Source: Planctomycetota bacterium (GTDB lineage Bacteria; Planctomycetota; UBA1135; UBA2386). From it: a stretch of DNA of 64,000 bases. Positions within the stretch are counted from its first letter, which is position 1, and each line of letters opens with the position of its first letter. The DNA is taken from contig JADJWQ010000001.1 in the NCBI GenBank assembly GCA_016716265.1, positions 1 to 64,000 of the forward strand. The letters run 5' to 3'. The notes below the pieces were generated by a model. It was not told where the DNA came from and searched no databases. It was given only the letters and a program-made list of their open reading frames with translations. The position numbers and the translations under genes are program-made. Shown here piece after piece: positions 36,256-44,496 of the stretch.

Positions 36256-38220
36256 ATGACCAAGCGAGACGGCATGATCCTCCTCGTCCAGACGGATGAC
36301 CCCGAGCGCGCGCGGCGCCTGCTCGGGCCGATCGTGCGCACCGAGCTGGTGCGCCACGTGCGCTACGAGGAGCTCCCGGGCGGTCCGCCCTGCGGATTCC
36401 GGCTGGTCGCCGTGGACCCGACGGACGCCGCGGTGCTCGAGCTGCGCGACCGTCTCGGCGAGCGGATCCGGGCCGACAGCTCGATCCACCGCTCGCTGCG
36501 GCTGCACCTGCGCCGGGACCACGCGAGCCCCGCCGCGCTGTTCGACGTCGCGGGCGAACGGCTGACCCGGGTCGTGCTGCCGTTCGCCGGCTCCGATTCG
36601 CTCGAGCGGCCGCGCGTGCTGCGCGAGCTGCGCCCGGCGCTCAACGTCCGCCTGTTCGCGCGCGAGCCGCGCGTGTGGTCCGGGTTGCGCGAGGACCTGC
36701 TGGCGCGCGGCTACCGGGCCTCGGTCGAGCTGCTCACCGACCGCGACGTCACCGACCCGCTGCTGCGCGTCGGCGGGGCGCCGGACGAGCTGGTCGACGA
36801 GATCCGCATGCTGACCGCGATCCGCGCCGGCAGCCAGCCCGAGCTGCGCGTCGACTGGCACGACGGCGACAGCGACGTGTTCGTGCTGCTGCCGAGCGAG
36901 CCGGTCGAGCCGACGATCGCCGCCAACCTGCGGCAGGACCAGGTCGGCGACCGCGAGATGTTCTCGATCTTCGCGCGGCTGCAGGGCGCGCGCGGCAAGC
37001 GCGGGACCCGGCCGTTCGTCGAGCTGGCGCCGGATCGCCTGCGGATCGGCGACGTCGAGCTGCCGCGCCGCGACGGCGCGGAGGCCGTACGGCTCGGCGC
37101 GGTGCCGCTCGACGCCTTCGCGGGATTCTGCATCGACTCGCAGGTCGGCCACACGCTGGCGTTCCTCGCCGAGTCCGCGTGGATGCGCGAGCCGACGCTG
37201 CTGACGGGCACGACCGCGAGCGGCAAGACGCACGCGGTCGCGTGGCTCGCGGCGGCGCTCCGCCAGCCGCACCATCGCATCGTGTTCGAGCCGGGGATCG
37301 ACGCCGCGGCGCTGTGCGGGCGGTTCGTGCCGACCGACCCGAGCGCGTTCGCCGAGCGCCTGCTCGAGGACTGGCACTCGCGGCGCGAGCTGCTGCAGCC
37401 GCGCACCGTGCAGGCCCTCGAGTGGGCGGAGCGGAACGGCGGCGTGACGCCCGACGTCGCGCGCATCGTGGTGCAGTGCGAGGGCGGACCGCCGTTCGCG
37501 TGGGCCGACGGCCCCGTGGTCGCCGCGATGCGCCACGGCGGATTCCTGGTGCTCGACGAGCTCGCCAATGCGCCGACCGAGGTCACCGAGCGGCTCAATG
37601 CGCTGCTGGAGGTGCCACCGAGCTTTGCGCTGGTCGAGCGCGACGGCCAGCGATTCGGCGCCGGCGGCAAGGCGATCCACGGCGACCTGACGATCGTCGC
37701 GACGCGCAACCCGATCACCGACCACGGTCGCAATGCAATGTCGCCCGCATTGCAGGGCCGCTTCCGCGCGCAGCGGATCGTGCCGGAGCCCGGCGAGCAG
37801 GAGCTCGAGCAGCTCGCGCTGTGCCAGATCTACGGCGAGCAGCCCGAGCTCGAGATCCACGGGCGGAGCTGGGCGCCCGCACCGTCCGATCCGAATCCGC
37901 GGCTCGCGGCGCTGCGCGCCGTGCAGGGACTCCGCGAGCGGCTCACCGCGCTCGCCCGCTTCCACGTCGGCGTCGCCCAGGCCGCGCTCGGCGAGGCGGA
38001 GCAGAGCCTCGCCAGCGAGGTCGACGGCCCGGTCACGCGGCGCACCTTCGTCGCCGTGCTCGAGTTCGCGGCGGCCTGCCTCGCCGCCCACCCGTCGACC
38101 GCGCTCGACGAGGTGTTCTGGCGCGCGAACCTGCGCTACTACGTCCAGCCGGTCCACCCCGAGCGGCGCGCTGCGCGGCTCGACATCATGGAGGCGGCGG
38201 GCCTCGCCCGCTCGGCGTGA
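36256..38220 (+). CDS. MoxR/NorQ-like AAA+ ATPase with N-terminal extension
   Basis: 654 residues. The AAA+ core lies at ~290-560: Walker A GTTASGKT (about 317-324), Walker B FLVLDELANAP (~430), a sensor-1 strand LTIVATRNP and an arginine-rich GRFRAQRIVPEPGEQE. This is the AAA_5/MoxR group that remodels partner proteins with VWA proteins. The first ~280 residues are an unrecognised alpha/beta region (ILLVQTDDPERARRLLG..., RVVLPFAGSDSLERPRVL). The 3' neighbour, 4 nt away, is a VWA protein, the normal partner. Client unknown. An internal ATG at 36274 is an alternative start. Confidence 0.82.
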   Translation: MTKRDGMILLVQTDDPERARRLLGPIVRTELVRHVRYEELPGGPPCGFRLVAVDPTDAAVLELRDRLGERIRADSSIHRSLRLHLRRDHASPAALFDVAGERLTRVVLPFAGSDSLERPRVLRELRPALNVRLFAREPRVWSGLREDLLARGYRASVELLTDRDVTDPLLRVGGAPDELVDEIRMLTAIRAGSQPELRVDWHDGDSDVFVLLPSEPVEPTIAANLRQDQVGDREMFSIFARLQGARGKRGTRPFVELAPDRLRIGDVELPRRDGAEAVRLGAVPLDAFAGFCIDSQVGHTLAFLAESAWMREPTLLTGTTASGKTHAVAWLAAALRQPHHRIVFEPGIDAAALCGRFVPTDPSAFAERLLEDWHSRRELLQPRTVQALEWAERNGGVTPDVARIVVQCEGGPPFAWADGPVVAAMRHGGFLVLDELANAPTEVTERLNALLEVPPSFALVERDGQRFGAGGKAIHGDLTIVATRNPITDHGRNAMSPALQGRFRAQRIVPEPGEQELEQLALCQIYGEQPELEIHGRSWAPAPSDPNPRLAALRAVQGLRERLTALARFHVGVAQAALGEAEQSLASEVDGPVTRRTFVAVLEFAAACLAAHPSTALDEVFWRANLRYYVQPVHPERRAARLDIMEAAGLARSA

Positions 38221-38224
38221 ACCG

Positions 38225-40102
38225 ATGGGCCTGACGAGTCGATCCGCGCCGGGCGGCGGCGACCCGCCGGAGCTCGCCGGCCGGCTGCGGAAGCTGCGGA
38301 CGCTGGCGCGCGCGCTGTGCCACGACACCGGGCTCGGCCTCCGCGCCCACGACGGCAACTGGGCCTGGTCGCCCGCCGACCGCACGATCCTGGTGCCGGC
38401 CAAGGAGCTCGCGACGGCAGGGCCGGAACGCTGCGCGCGGATCGTCGCGCACGAGTGCGGCCACCAGATGATCAGCCGCTACCACCTGCTGCGCATCGAG
38501 AGCCTGGAGCCTCACTACGCCGGCCACCTGCTGAACAGCTGCGAGGATCCGCGCGTCGATCGTTTCGTCGCGACGCGCTTTCTCGGCCTGCGCCCGGCGA
38601 TGGCGCGCCAGCAGCAGATCGAGCTCGCCGAGCTGCGGGAGCGCGACCTGCGCGAGCTGCCGTGGTTCGTGCAGTTCTGCGCCGTCGCGTGCATCGACGG
38701 ACCGCACCTGGACCACGCACCCGAGCTCGAGCTGCACGTGCACGACGCGGTCCGCCGCGCGCTGAGCCTGACGCGGCGCGCACGGCTCACCTACGTGCTG
38801 AAGGCGCCGCCGCCCGACCTGCGCATCGGTGCCGGGGACCGCGAGCGAGTCGAGCAGGCGTACGCCAACTGCGCCGACGTGCTGCTGTCCGACCGCGACC
38901 GCCCGTCGCTCGTCGAGCAGCTCGTCCGTGCGCACGCCGTCGACGCGCACCGACTGTTCGAGCGGGAGATCGCACCGCGCGCGGAAGCGCTGCTGCGCCG
39001 CGATCGCCGCGAGGTCGGCGACGACCGGCTCCGCGAGCTGCTCGGCGAGCTGCGGCGGAACCTCGCGGAGCTCGTCGGCGCTCCCGAGCTCGGTATCTCG
39101 CCGCGGCCGCTCGCCGGTGCGAAGCCGCTCGCGTTCACCCGCAGCACGTCCGACGCGAAGCCGGGCGCCGGCAGGCGGGCCGGGTCGCACCGCCCGCACC
39201 CGGGACCGCTGCTCACCGAGCGCGAGCGCTACGAGACCGTGCGCGCGCGCCTCGCCCCGCTGATCCGCGCGCTCGAGGCGACGTTCCGCCACGGCCTCGA
39301 GCCGCGTCGCCGACGGCCCTGGCTCGGCGGGTTCCGGGACGGTCCGCGCGTGCACCTGCCGGCCGCGATGGTCGCAAGCGCCGGGGCGCAGCGCGACGGT
39401 CGGGTGTTCGCACGGCGCGGGGCGCCGCGCGAGCCGGACCCGGCCGTGTTGGTGCTCGTCGACCTCTCGGGGTCGATGGCCGGGGCGAAGGCGGACGCGG
39501 CGCGCGACGCGACCGTCGCCCTCGCCGAGGGCCTGCAGCGCGCCGGCGTCGACTTCGCGGCGTTCGGCTTCCAGGACGAGCTGCTGCCGCTGTGCGCGTT
39601 CGACCGGCCGTTCGACAGCGTGGCGCGCGACGCGATCGCGTCGATCGTGCTCGAGGTGAAGGGCCACTGTCCGGGCGGTCACAACCAGCCGCGCTACAAC
39701 GACGACGGTCCGTGCCTCGACGCCGCCGCCCGGCTCTTGCTGCGCCGGCGCTCGACCGACCGGCTGTTGATCGTCATCAGCGACGGCCAGCCTGCGGGCC
39801 GTCGGTCCGGGGAGGTCGAGCTGCGCGCGGCGATCGAGCGTCTCGCGCGCGAGCCACTTCGCGTCCTCGCGCTCGGGCTCGGCCCCGACACCGAGCACGT
39901 CGAACGCTTCTATCCCGCGAGCCGCGCCAACGTACCGGTCGCGGAGCTGGCCGACACGCTCGCGCGGCTCGTGCGCGGCGCCGTGGTGTCGCACGGTGCA
40001 CACGAGCCGCGCACCGGCCGGGTCGTGCCACCCTCGACCGGACGCGCGGTCGCGCCAGCGCCCCCTGCAGCGACCACGGCGGACGACGATCTGCCGTTCT
40101 GA
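38225..40102 (+). CDS. VWA-domain protein with N-terminal HExxH metallopeptidase-like region
   Basis: 625 residues. The N-terminal third contains ERCARIVAHECGHQMISRY with HECGH at 76-80 (an HExxH zinc motif), and 20-30 residues on the stretch LLNSCEDPRVDRF, reminiscent of NorD/CobT-like and DUF2201-type proteins. The C-terminal third is a von Willebrand A domain with an intact MIDAS (DLSGSMAG, Asp413-Ser415-Ser417) and a LLIVISDGQP strand. A Pro/Arg/Gly-rich linker separates them, and the tail is Pro/Ala-rich. Directly after the MoxR-like ATPase gene, it forms the standard MoxR-VWA pair, which in other systems inserts metals or remodels complexes. Whether the HExxH site is catalytic is unknown. 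Confidence 0.82.
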   Translation: MGLTSRSAPGGGDPPELAGRLRKLRTLARALCHDTGLGLRAHDGNWAWSPADRTILVPAKELATAGPERCARIVAHECGHQMISRYHLLRIESLEPHYAGHLLNSCEDPRVDRFVATRFLGLRPAMARQQQIELAELRERDLRELPWFVQFCAVACIDGPHLDHAPELELHVHDAVRRALSLTRRARLTYVLKAPPPDLRIGAGDRERVEQAYANCADVLLSDRDRPSLVEQLVRAHAVDAHRLFEREIAPRAEALLRRDRREVGDDRLRELLGELRRNLAELVGAPELGISPRPLAGAKPLAFTRSTSDAKPGAGRRAGSHRPHPGPLLTERERYETVRARLAPLIRALEATFRHGLEPRRRRPWLGGFRDGPRVHLPAAMVASAGAQRDGRVFARRGAPREPDPAVLVLVDLSGSMAGAKADAARDATVALAEGLQRAGVDFAAFGFQDELLPLCAFDRPFDSVARDAIASIVLEVKGHCPGGHNQPRYNDDGPCLDAAARLLLRRRSTDRLLIVISDGQPAGRRSGEVELRAAIERLAREPLRVLALGLGPDTEHVERFYPASRANVPVAELADTLARLVRGAVVSHGAHEPRTGRVVPPSTGRAVAPAPPAATTADDDLPF

Positions 40103-40415
40103 GTCGCGCTGTCGCGACACCGGTCCGTCCGCACGCGCGGGAATCTGCAAATCTTTTCGGGGCCTGCGAGCGTCGCCGCTGCGAGACACCCTCGCGCAAT
40201 GCGCGACTCGGGGTTCGAGCCGACCGCCGCAGGAGCTGGGCGCGCCGCCGGTTGGCGTCGCGCGCTCCACTGTCGCGCGCGGGAGACAGCCGTGACCCGT
40301 TCCGGCGCGCGCTGCGCGGGCGGTCGGAGCCACCCCGCAGGCGGGCCCGCGAATCGCTCGGGAGCGGCCTGTCCGCGGCGCGTGCCGCGCTCGCCACCCG
40401 ACCGAACGATCCGCC
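40103..40415. other. 313-nt gap with post-stop hairpin
   Basis: Directly after the VWA stop, GTCGCG (40103-40108) pairs with CGCGAC (40113-40118) around CTGT; there is no T-run, so terminator function is doubtful. An AT-richer patch (AATCTGCAAATCTTTT, about 40141-40156) may hold the promoter of the operon that starts at 40416. No coding sequence is convincing. Confidence 0.4.
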
Positions 40416-41045
40416 ATGTCCGACCTCCGACCACTGCGCGGCGCACCTCTGCTGCGAGGTGCTGCGCTCCTTCTGTCCCTTCTCGGCGCGTGCAGCTCCA
40501 CCCCCGATCGTGAGCCGCGCGTCGATGGTCCCTCCGCGGCGGAGTCGCTCCGCGATGCGGAGGACGCGCTCGCGATCGGCGATCTCGCCGCCGCCGACCG
40601 CGCCCTGCTCGCCGCGCGCCGCGCCGAGCCGCGCGCCGATGCCCGCGACCTCGCCCTGCTCGAGGCCGCGGTCGACATCGAGCGCGACCGCCTCGACGAG
40701 GCTGGCGCGCGGTTGCGGAGCTACCCCGATGACCGCGCCGCCGAGGAGCTGCGCGGCCGCATCGACCTGCGCCGCGGCGCGTTCGACCGCGCGCAGGATC
40801 GCTTCCGCGAGCTCGCCGCGACCGCCGGCACGCACCGCGAGGCGGTCCGGCTGATGGACCTCGCGACGCTCGCGGCCGGCCTCGTCGCCTACTCCGAGGG
40901 CCGCTACGTCGATGCGCTCGACACCTGGCAGACGATCGAGGACCAGCGCCTGCAGGGCTCGCTGTCGCAGGTGCTCGCCGAGCTCGCGGTCGACGCTCCT
41001 GCGCGCGGCGCCGACCGCGCCCGCCTCGCCGGAGGTGCCCGATGA
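40416..41045 (+). CDS. TPR-like lipoprotein, first gene of the ExbB/ExbD/TonB-like operon
   Basis: 209 residues with a lipobox (LLSLLGAC). The mature part is helical with TPR-like spacing: AESLRDAEDALAIGDLAAADRALL, DLALLEAAVDIERDRLDEAGARL, ELRGRIDLRRGAFDRAQDRFREL and LVAYSEGRYVDALDTWQTIED. TPR lipoproteins are a common member of TonB2-type clusters. The stop overlaps the next start (ATGA). Outer-membrane anchoring on the periplasmic side is inferred. Confidence 0.7.
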   Translation: MSDLRPLRGAPLLRGAALLLSLLGACSSTPDREPRVDGPSAAESLRDAEDALAIGDLAAADRALLAARRAEPRADARDLALLEAAVDIERDRLDEAGARLRSYPDDRAAEELRGRIDLRRGAFDRAQDRFRELAATAGTHREAVRLMDLATLAAGLVAYSEGRYVDALDTWQTIEDQRLQGSLSQVLAELAVDAPARGADRARLAGGAR

Positions 41046-42181
41046 ACGGCTTCGCTTCGATCCTCGTCGCCGCCTTGGTGCTGGCGCTGTTGTGGAACGA
41101 CGCCGCGGCGCAGGAGCCGGTGCGCCGCGATCCGACCGTCGGTGAGCAGCCGGTCGGACCCGCCTCCGGCCGCGGCGTCCGCGTGCCGGTCGACGGCGCC
41201 GGCCGCGAGGCCGGCACCCGCGATGCGCTCGACCGCGAGCTCGTGTTGGATGCCGGTGCGCTGACCTCGGTCTACCGCGAGGCGATGCAGCCGCTGCAGG
41301 AGACGCTGCGCGAGACGACGCTCGACCAGCGCTACCGCACGCTCGCCGACATGCTGCAATCCGACAAGGTCGACGGCGAGGCGCTGATCGGCGCATTGAG
41401 CGCATTGCGCGAGGAGCTCGACCGCTTCGTCACGCGGCTGCCGGGTGTCGAGGGCTCGCTGTGGGACGGCGCCGAGGACCTCGGCGCACGCATCGACGAC
41501 TTCCGTCGCGTGCTCGCGCGCGACCTCGATCGCGAGGAGCTCGGTGGCCCGGTGCGCTCGAAAGCGACCGAATCGCTGCTCCGCGAGCTCGCCGACCGGA
41601 TCCTGTCGCTGCCCGAGAACAGCCAGGAGCGCCGCATCCTCGAGCAGCGCTTCGAGGCATTGTCGCTGCTGCTCGACCGCACCGAGCAGGCGATGCCCGA
41701 CCTCGGCGGTGCCGACCAGAAGGTGCTGCGCCACGTGCTGGAGTTCCTCGTGAACATCCGCGCGAGCCTGCACGTCGCGGCCCTCCGCACGTCCGAGCTG
41801 TCGATCGCGATGCGCCGCCAGCGCCAGCTGATCGGCAAGTTCGAGATGCTGATCGAGAACCTGCGCGCCACCGACCAGCTCGCCGACACGATCGAGGAGC
41901 TGACCAGCCGTAGCGCACCGACGTTCACGCAGCTGACGCAGCACATGGAGACCCTGACCGAGGGCCTCCTCAACTACACGGACCAGCTCGACGCCCGCGC
42001 CGCCGAGGTCGCCGCGTCGCTCGCACCGCAGCTCGGCGGCTCGCCCGAGGCCGGCACCGTGCTCCCGCGCGAGGAGTTGATGCGCCGCATCCGCGCGGCG
42101 GCGACCGACGTGCCACCGGCCACCCGTGAGGCCACCGAACCGGCGCGCACGCCGCTGCGCGTGCGCGGCGACGCGCGCTGA
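41042..42181 (+). CDS. Exported helical protein of the ExbB/ExbD/TonB-like operon
   Basis: 379 residues with a signal peptide (FASILVAALVLALLWNDAAAQ). The mature protein is almost entirely helical and rich in Arg/Leu/Glu: EAMQPLQETLRETTLDQRYRTL, ADRILSLPENSQERRILEQRF, LRTSELSIAMRRQRQLIGKFEMLIENLRATDQLADTI, with coiled-coil potential around residues 230-300. In TonB2-type clusters the equivalent place is often held by a periplasmic coiled-coil protein (DUF3450), but no sequence match to that family could be established. The ATG overlaps the stop of the TPR gene. Function unknown; probably links the motor to periplasmic or outer-membrane parts. Confidence 0.65.
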   Translation: MNGFASILVAALVLALLWNDAAAQEPVRRDPTVGEQPVGPASGRGVRVPVDGAGREAGTRDALDRELVLDAGALTSVYREAMQPLQETLRETTLDQRYRTLADMLQSDKVDGEALIGALSALREELDRFVTRLPGVEGSLWDGAEDLGARIDDFRRVLARDLDREELGGPVRSKATESLLRELADRILSLPENSQERRILEQRFEALSLLLDRTEQAMPDLGGADQKVLRHVLEFLVNIRASLHVAALRTSELSIAMRRQRQLIGKFEMLIENLRATDQLADTIEELTSRSAPTFTQLTQHMETLTEGLLNYTDQLDARAAEVAASLAPQLGGSPEAGTVLPREELMRRIRAAATDVPPATREATEPARTPLRVRGDAR

Positions 42182-42260
42182 CGCGCGACCGCATGCGACT
42201 GCGAACCGGGCGCGCGCCGCGAGCTCCGCGCGGCGCGCACCCACGACCCGGACCGAACCC

Positions 42261-42809
42261 ATGAACCGCAAGATCCTGCTTCCGCTCCTGATCTCCGGCG
42301 GCCTGCTGCTCCCCGCAGCGGACGTCGTCTCCCAGTCGACCGCCGCCGACCTGCGCCAGCACGAGCGCCTGACCGACGCGGTGCGCGACGCGAAGCTCGC
42401 CTACGACCGCGCCATGACGAGCGCGCGCCAGGCGATGCGCGATGCCAATGGCGAGCTGCGCCACGAGCTGTCCGCCGAGCTGCTGCACCAGAAGGAGCAG
42501 CTCGAGCTGGCCCGCAGCCGCCTGCTCGCGTTCTGTGCCGTCCACGGCCTGCCCTACCCCGACCTGGAGTCCGAGGCGGCGCTCGAAGCCGCGGACCAGG
42601 GCGGCGACGACGCCGGCCGCGACACCGTCGACGGCGCGTTCGACCGCGCGCGCGCACTGGTGCGCGAGAGCTTCGCCGACGAGGCGCGCCGCATCGCTCG
42701 TCGGCTGCCGCTGCCGGCCTTCCGCCGCGCACCGGCTGCCGATTCGGCCGCGGAGGAGCGGGACGACGGCCGCGACCGCCGCCGCGACACCACGCGGAGG
42801 CCGCGGTGA
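42261..42809 (+). CDS. Small exported helical protein of the same operon
   Basis: 182 residues with a signal peptide (LLPLLISGGLLLPAADVVSQ). The mature part has a long charged helix (HERLTDAVRDAKLAYDRAMTSARQAM, then LSAELLHQKEQLELARSRLLAF) and an Arg/Asp-rich disordered tail. There is 79 nt between it and the previous gene. Its stop overlaps the GTG start of the mini-ExbB gene, so translation is coupled to the motor subunits. I do not recognise the family. Confidence 0.6.
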   Translation: MNRKILLPLLISGGLLLPAADVVSQSTAADLRQHERLTDAVRDAKLAYDRAMTSARQAMRDANGELRHELSAELLHQKEQLELARSRLLAFCAVHGLPYPDLESEAALEAADQGGDDAGRDTVDGAFDRARALVRESFADEARRIARRLPLPAFRRAPAADSAAEERDDGRDRRRDTTRRPR

Positions 42810-43189
42810 TCGACATCGTGATGCGACAATGCGGGCCGGTGTTCGGGCCCGCCCTGCTCGCATTGTCGGTCGCCGTATGGGCGCTCGGGATCGCGATGGT
42901 GCTCGGCGCCTTCCAGGGTCACGTCGACGCGCTGCGCCGGCTCGACGCGCTGATCCGGCGCACCGGCGCCGTGTGCACGCAGGTCGGGCTGCTCGGCACC
43001 GTCGTCGGGATGATCGATGCGTTCGGCTCGACCCGCGCCCCGGGGCTCGACCCGGAGCTGACGCGCGCGCTCGGCCTGTGCTTCTGGACGACCGCCGTCG
43101 GCGCCGTCCACGCCCTGCTCGCGAACGGCTTCTCGCTGCTCGCGGCCTCCATCGCCAGCATGCGCGCGCCGCGCCCGCGGCCGCGCTGA
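42806..43189 (+). CDS. Minimal MotA/TolQ/ExbB-type proton-channel subunit
   Basis: 127 residues from a GTG, about half the length of ExbB or TolQ. Three hydrophobic segments are present: PALLALSVAVWALGIAMVLG, VGLLGTVVGMIDAF (the family's GLLGTVxGxxxAF signature) and LCFWTTAVGAVHALLANGFSLL (the TTAVGL-like pore helix). The cytoplasmic loop and C-terminal extension of ExbB are absent. Such subunits form a pentamer around ExbD and use the proton-motive force. The GTG overlaps the stop of the upstream gene. Confidence 0.8.
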   Translation: MIDIVMRQCGPVFGPALLALSVAVWALGIAMVLGAFQGHVDALRRLDALIRRTGAVCTQVGLLGTVVGMIDAFGSTRAPGLDPELTRALGLCFWTTAVGAVHALLANGFSLLAASIASMRAPRPRPR

Positions 43190-43216
43190 CCGGATGACCC
43201 GGTCGAAAGGACTCCG

Positions 43217-43690
43217 ATGCGACGCGCGACTCCGCCATCCCCCCCCGGCCAGACGGCGCGCCCGGCACCGGCCCACGAGCTCGGCCCGCCCGACGCCGAC
43301 GACGTCGCGGCGGTGCAGACGCCGTTCCTCGACGTGCTGCTGCTGACCGTCTGCCTGCTGATCACCCGCGCGTCGAACACGATGCCGGCCCACGCGGTCG
43401 AGATCGATCCGCCGCGCGTCGCGGGCGAAGGCGCCGAGCCGGTGCGCGCCGAACGCCCGGTCGTCGTCGGCGTCGCCGCCGACGGACGCGTGACGATCGA
43501 CGACGAGCCGACGACGCTCGACGAGCTGCCCGGCCGGCTGGCCCGGCTCGAGGAGCCCGAGGCGCTCGTGCGCGTCGACGGCGCGCTCCCCACCACCGCG
43601 ACGCTCGACGTCGTCGCACGCATCCGACCGCTGGTCCAGAGCGTCCAGGTCCAGGTCGTCCCCAGACCCGCCGCGAACGCACCGCGATGA
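43217..43690 (+). CDS. ExbD/TolR-type proton-channel subunit
   Basis: 157 residues: a Pro/Ala-rich cytoplasmic N-terminus, one membrane helix with the functional aspartate (VQTPFLDVLLLTVCLLITR, like ExbD TPLVDVMLVLLIIF), and a periplasmic domain with the ExbD pattern VVVGVAADGRVTIDDEPTTLDELPGRL and LVRVDGALPTTATLDVVARI. It forms the proton-conducting unit with the mini-ExbB 27 nt upstream. Its stop overlaps the ATG of the TonB-like gene. Confidence 0.8.
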   Translation: MRRATPPSPPGQTARPAPAHELGPPDADDVAAVQTPFLDVLLLTVCLLITRASNTMPAHAVEIDPPRVAGEGAEPVRAERPVVVGVAADGRVTIDDEPTTLDELPGRLARLEEPEALVRVDGALPTTATLDVVARIRPLVQSVQVQVVPRPAANAPR

Positions 43691-44493
43691 ACGCACTCCC
43701 CCGCCTGTTGTCGGCCGGCCTCGCGCTGTCGCTGGCCCTGCACACGGCCCTGTGGATCCTCGACGGTCGCGAGCCGCCGCCGGCGCCGCGACCGCCCGCG
43801 CCGATCGCGATCGCGCCGGCCCTGCCGCCGGACCCGGCGCCGGAGCCGGAGCCGCAGCCGACGCCACCCGCGCCCGAGCCCGCGCCACCACCCCCGCCGG
43901 AGCCGCCACCGCCAGCCGAGCCGCAGCCCGAGCCCGAGCCGCAACCCGAGCCGCAACCGCCGCCGGCGCCGCAGCCCGAACCGATCGCCGCGGCCGAGCC
44001 GGCGCCGGCGGCGACACCCGCGGAGGACGACGTCGCGGTCGCCGGAACGCGCACCGACGCGCCGGTCGCCGACGTCGTCCCGCTGCGCATCCAGTGGACG
44101 GACGCCGGCCAGATCGCCGACGTCGCGCGCGCGCTCGGCCTCGCGATCGTCGCGGTGCAGGACCGGCCGAACGACGCCCCCGAGATCGTCGCGGAGCTGC
44201 GCTTCGATCCCGAGCCGGTCGCGGCGGCGCCGCGCTCCGACTACCACGGCTTCAGCAACCGCGCCCGCGAGCTGCCGGGCCGGCTGTTCGACCGCTCGCG
44301 GCTGCCGCCGCACGACCGCCTGCTCGCGCTGGTGCCCCCGCCCGTCGACGCCGCCTGGTCGCGCGCGCTCGAGTCGGCGCTCGACCGCCTCGACGCCAGC
44401 GAGCCGAAGCCGCGCGCCGCGGTCGCGTCGTTCGTCCGCGACGCGCGCGGCGGACCGCACCTCGTCGTCGACCGCTGGATCCCGGGGCGCTGA
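43687..44493 (+). CDS. TonB-like protein with proline-rich spacer
   Basis: 268 residues: a short cytoplasmic start, a single membrane helix (LLSAGLALSLALHTALWIL, with a His as in the S...H pattern of TonB), then a ~75-residue spacer of alternating Pro/Glu/Ala that could span the periplasm, and a C-terminal region of about 150 residues rich in strands (VPLRIQWTDAGQIADVARALG, APEIVAELRFDPEP, LVVDRWIPG). No clear TonB C-terminal YP motif is visible, so the partner on the outer side may differ from TonB-dependent receptors. Last gene of the six-gene operon, translationally coupled to ExbD. Its stop is 3 nt from that of the convergent gene. Confidence 0.7.
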   Translation: MNALPRLLSAGLALSLALHTALWILDGREPPPAPRPPAPIAIAPALPPDPAPEPEPQPTPPAPEPAPPPPPEPPPPAEPQPEPEPQPEPQPPPAPQPEPIAAAEPAPAATPAEDDVAVAGTRTDAPVADVVPLRIQWTDAGQIADVARALGLAIVAVQDRPNDAPEIVAELRFDPEPVAAAPRSDYHGFSNRARELPGRLFDRSRLPPHDRLLALVPPPVDAAWSRALESALDRLDASEPKPRAAVASFVRDARGGPHLVVDRWIPGR

Positions 44494-44496
44494 TCG

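Noticed and set aside
42261..42809. OmpH/Skp-like chaperone identity for the small helical exported protein
   Set aside because: Helical charge pattern is similar, but length, conserved positions and the missing BamA context give no real support.
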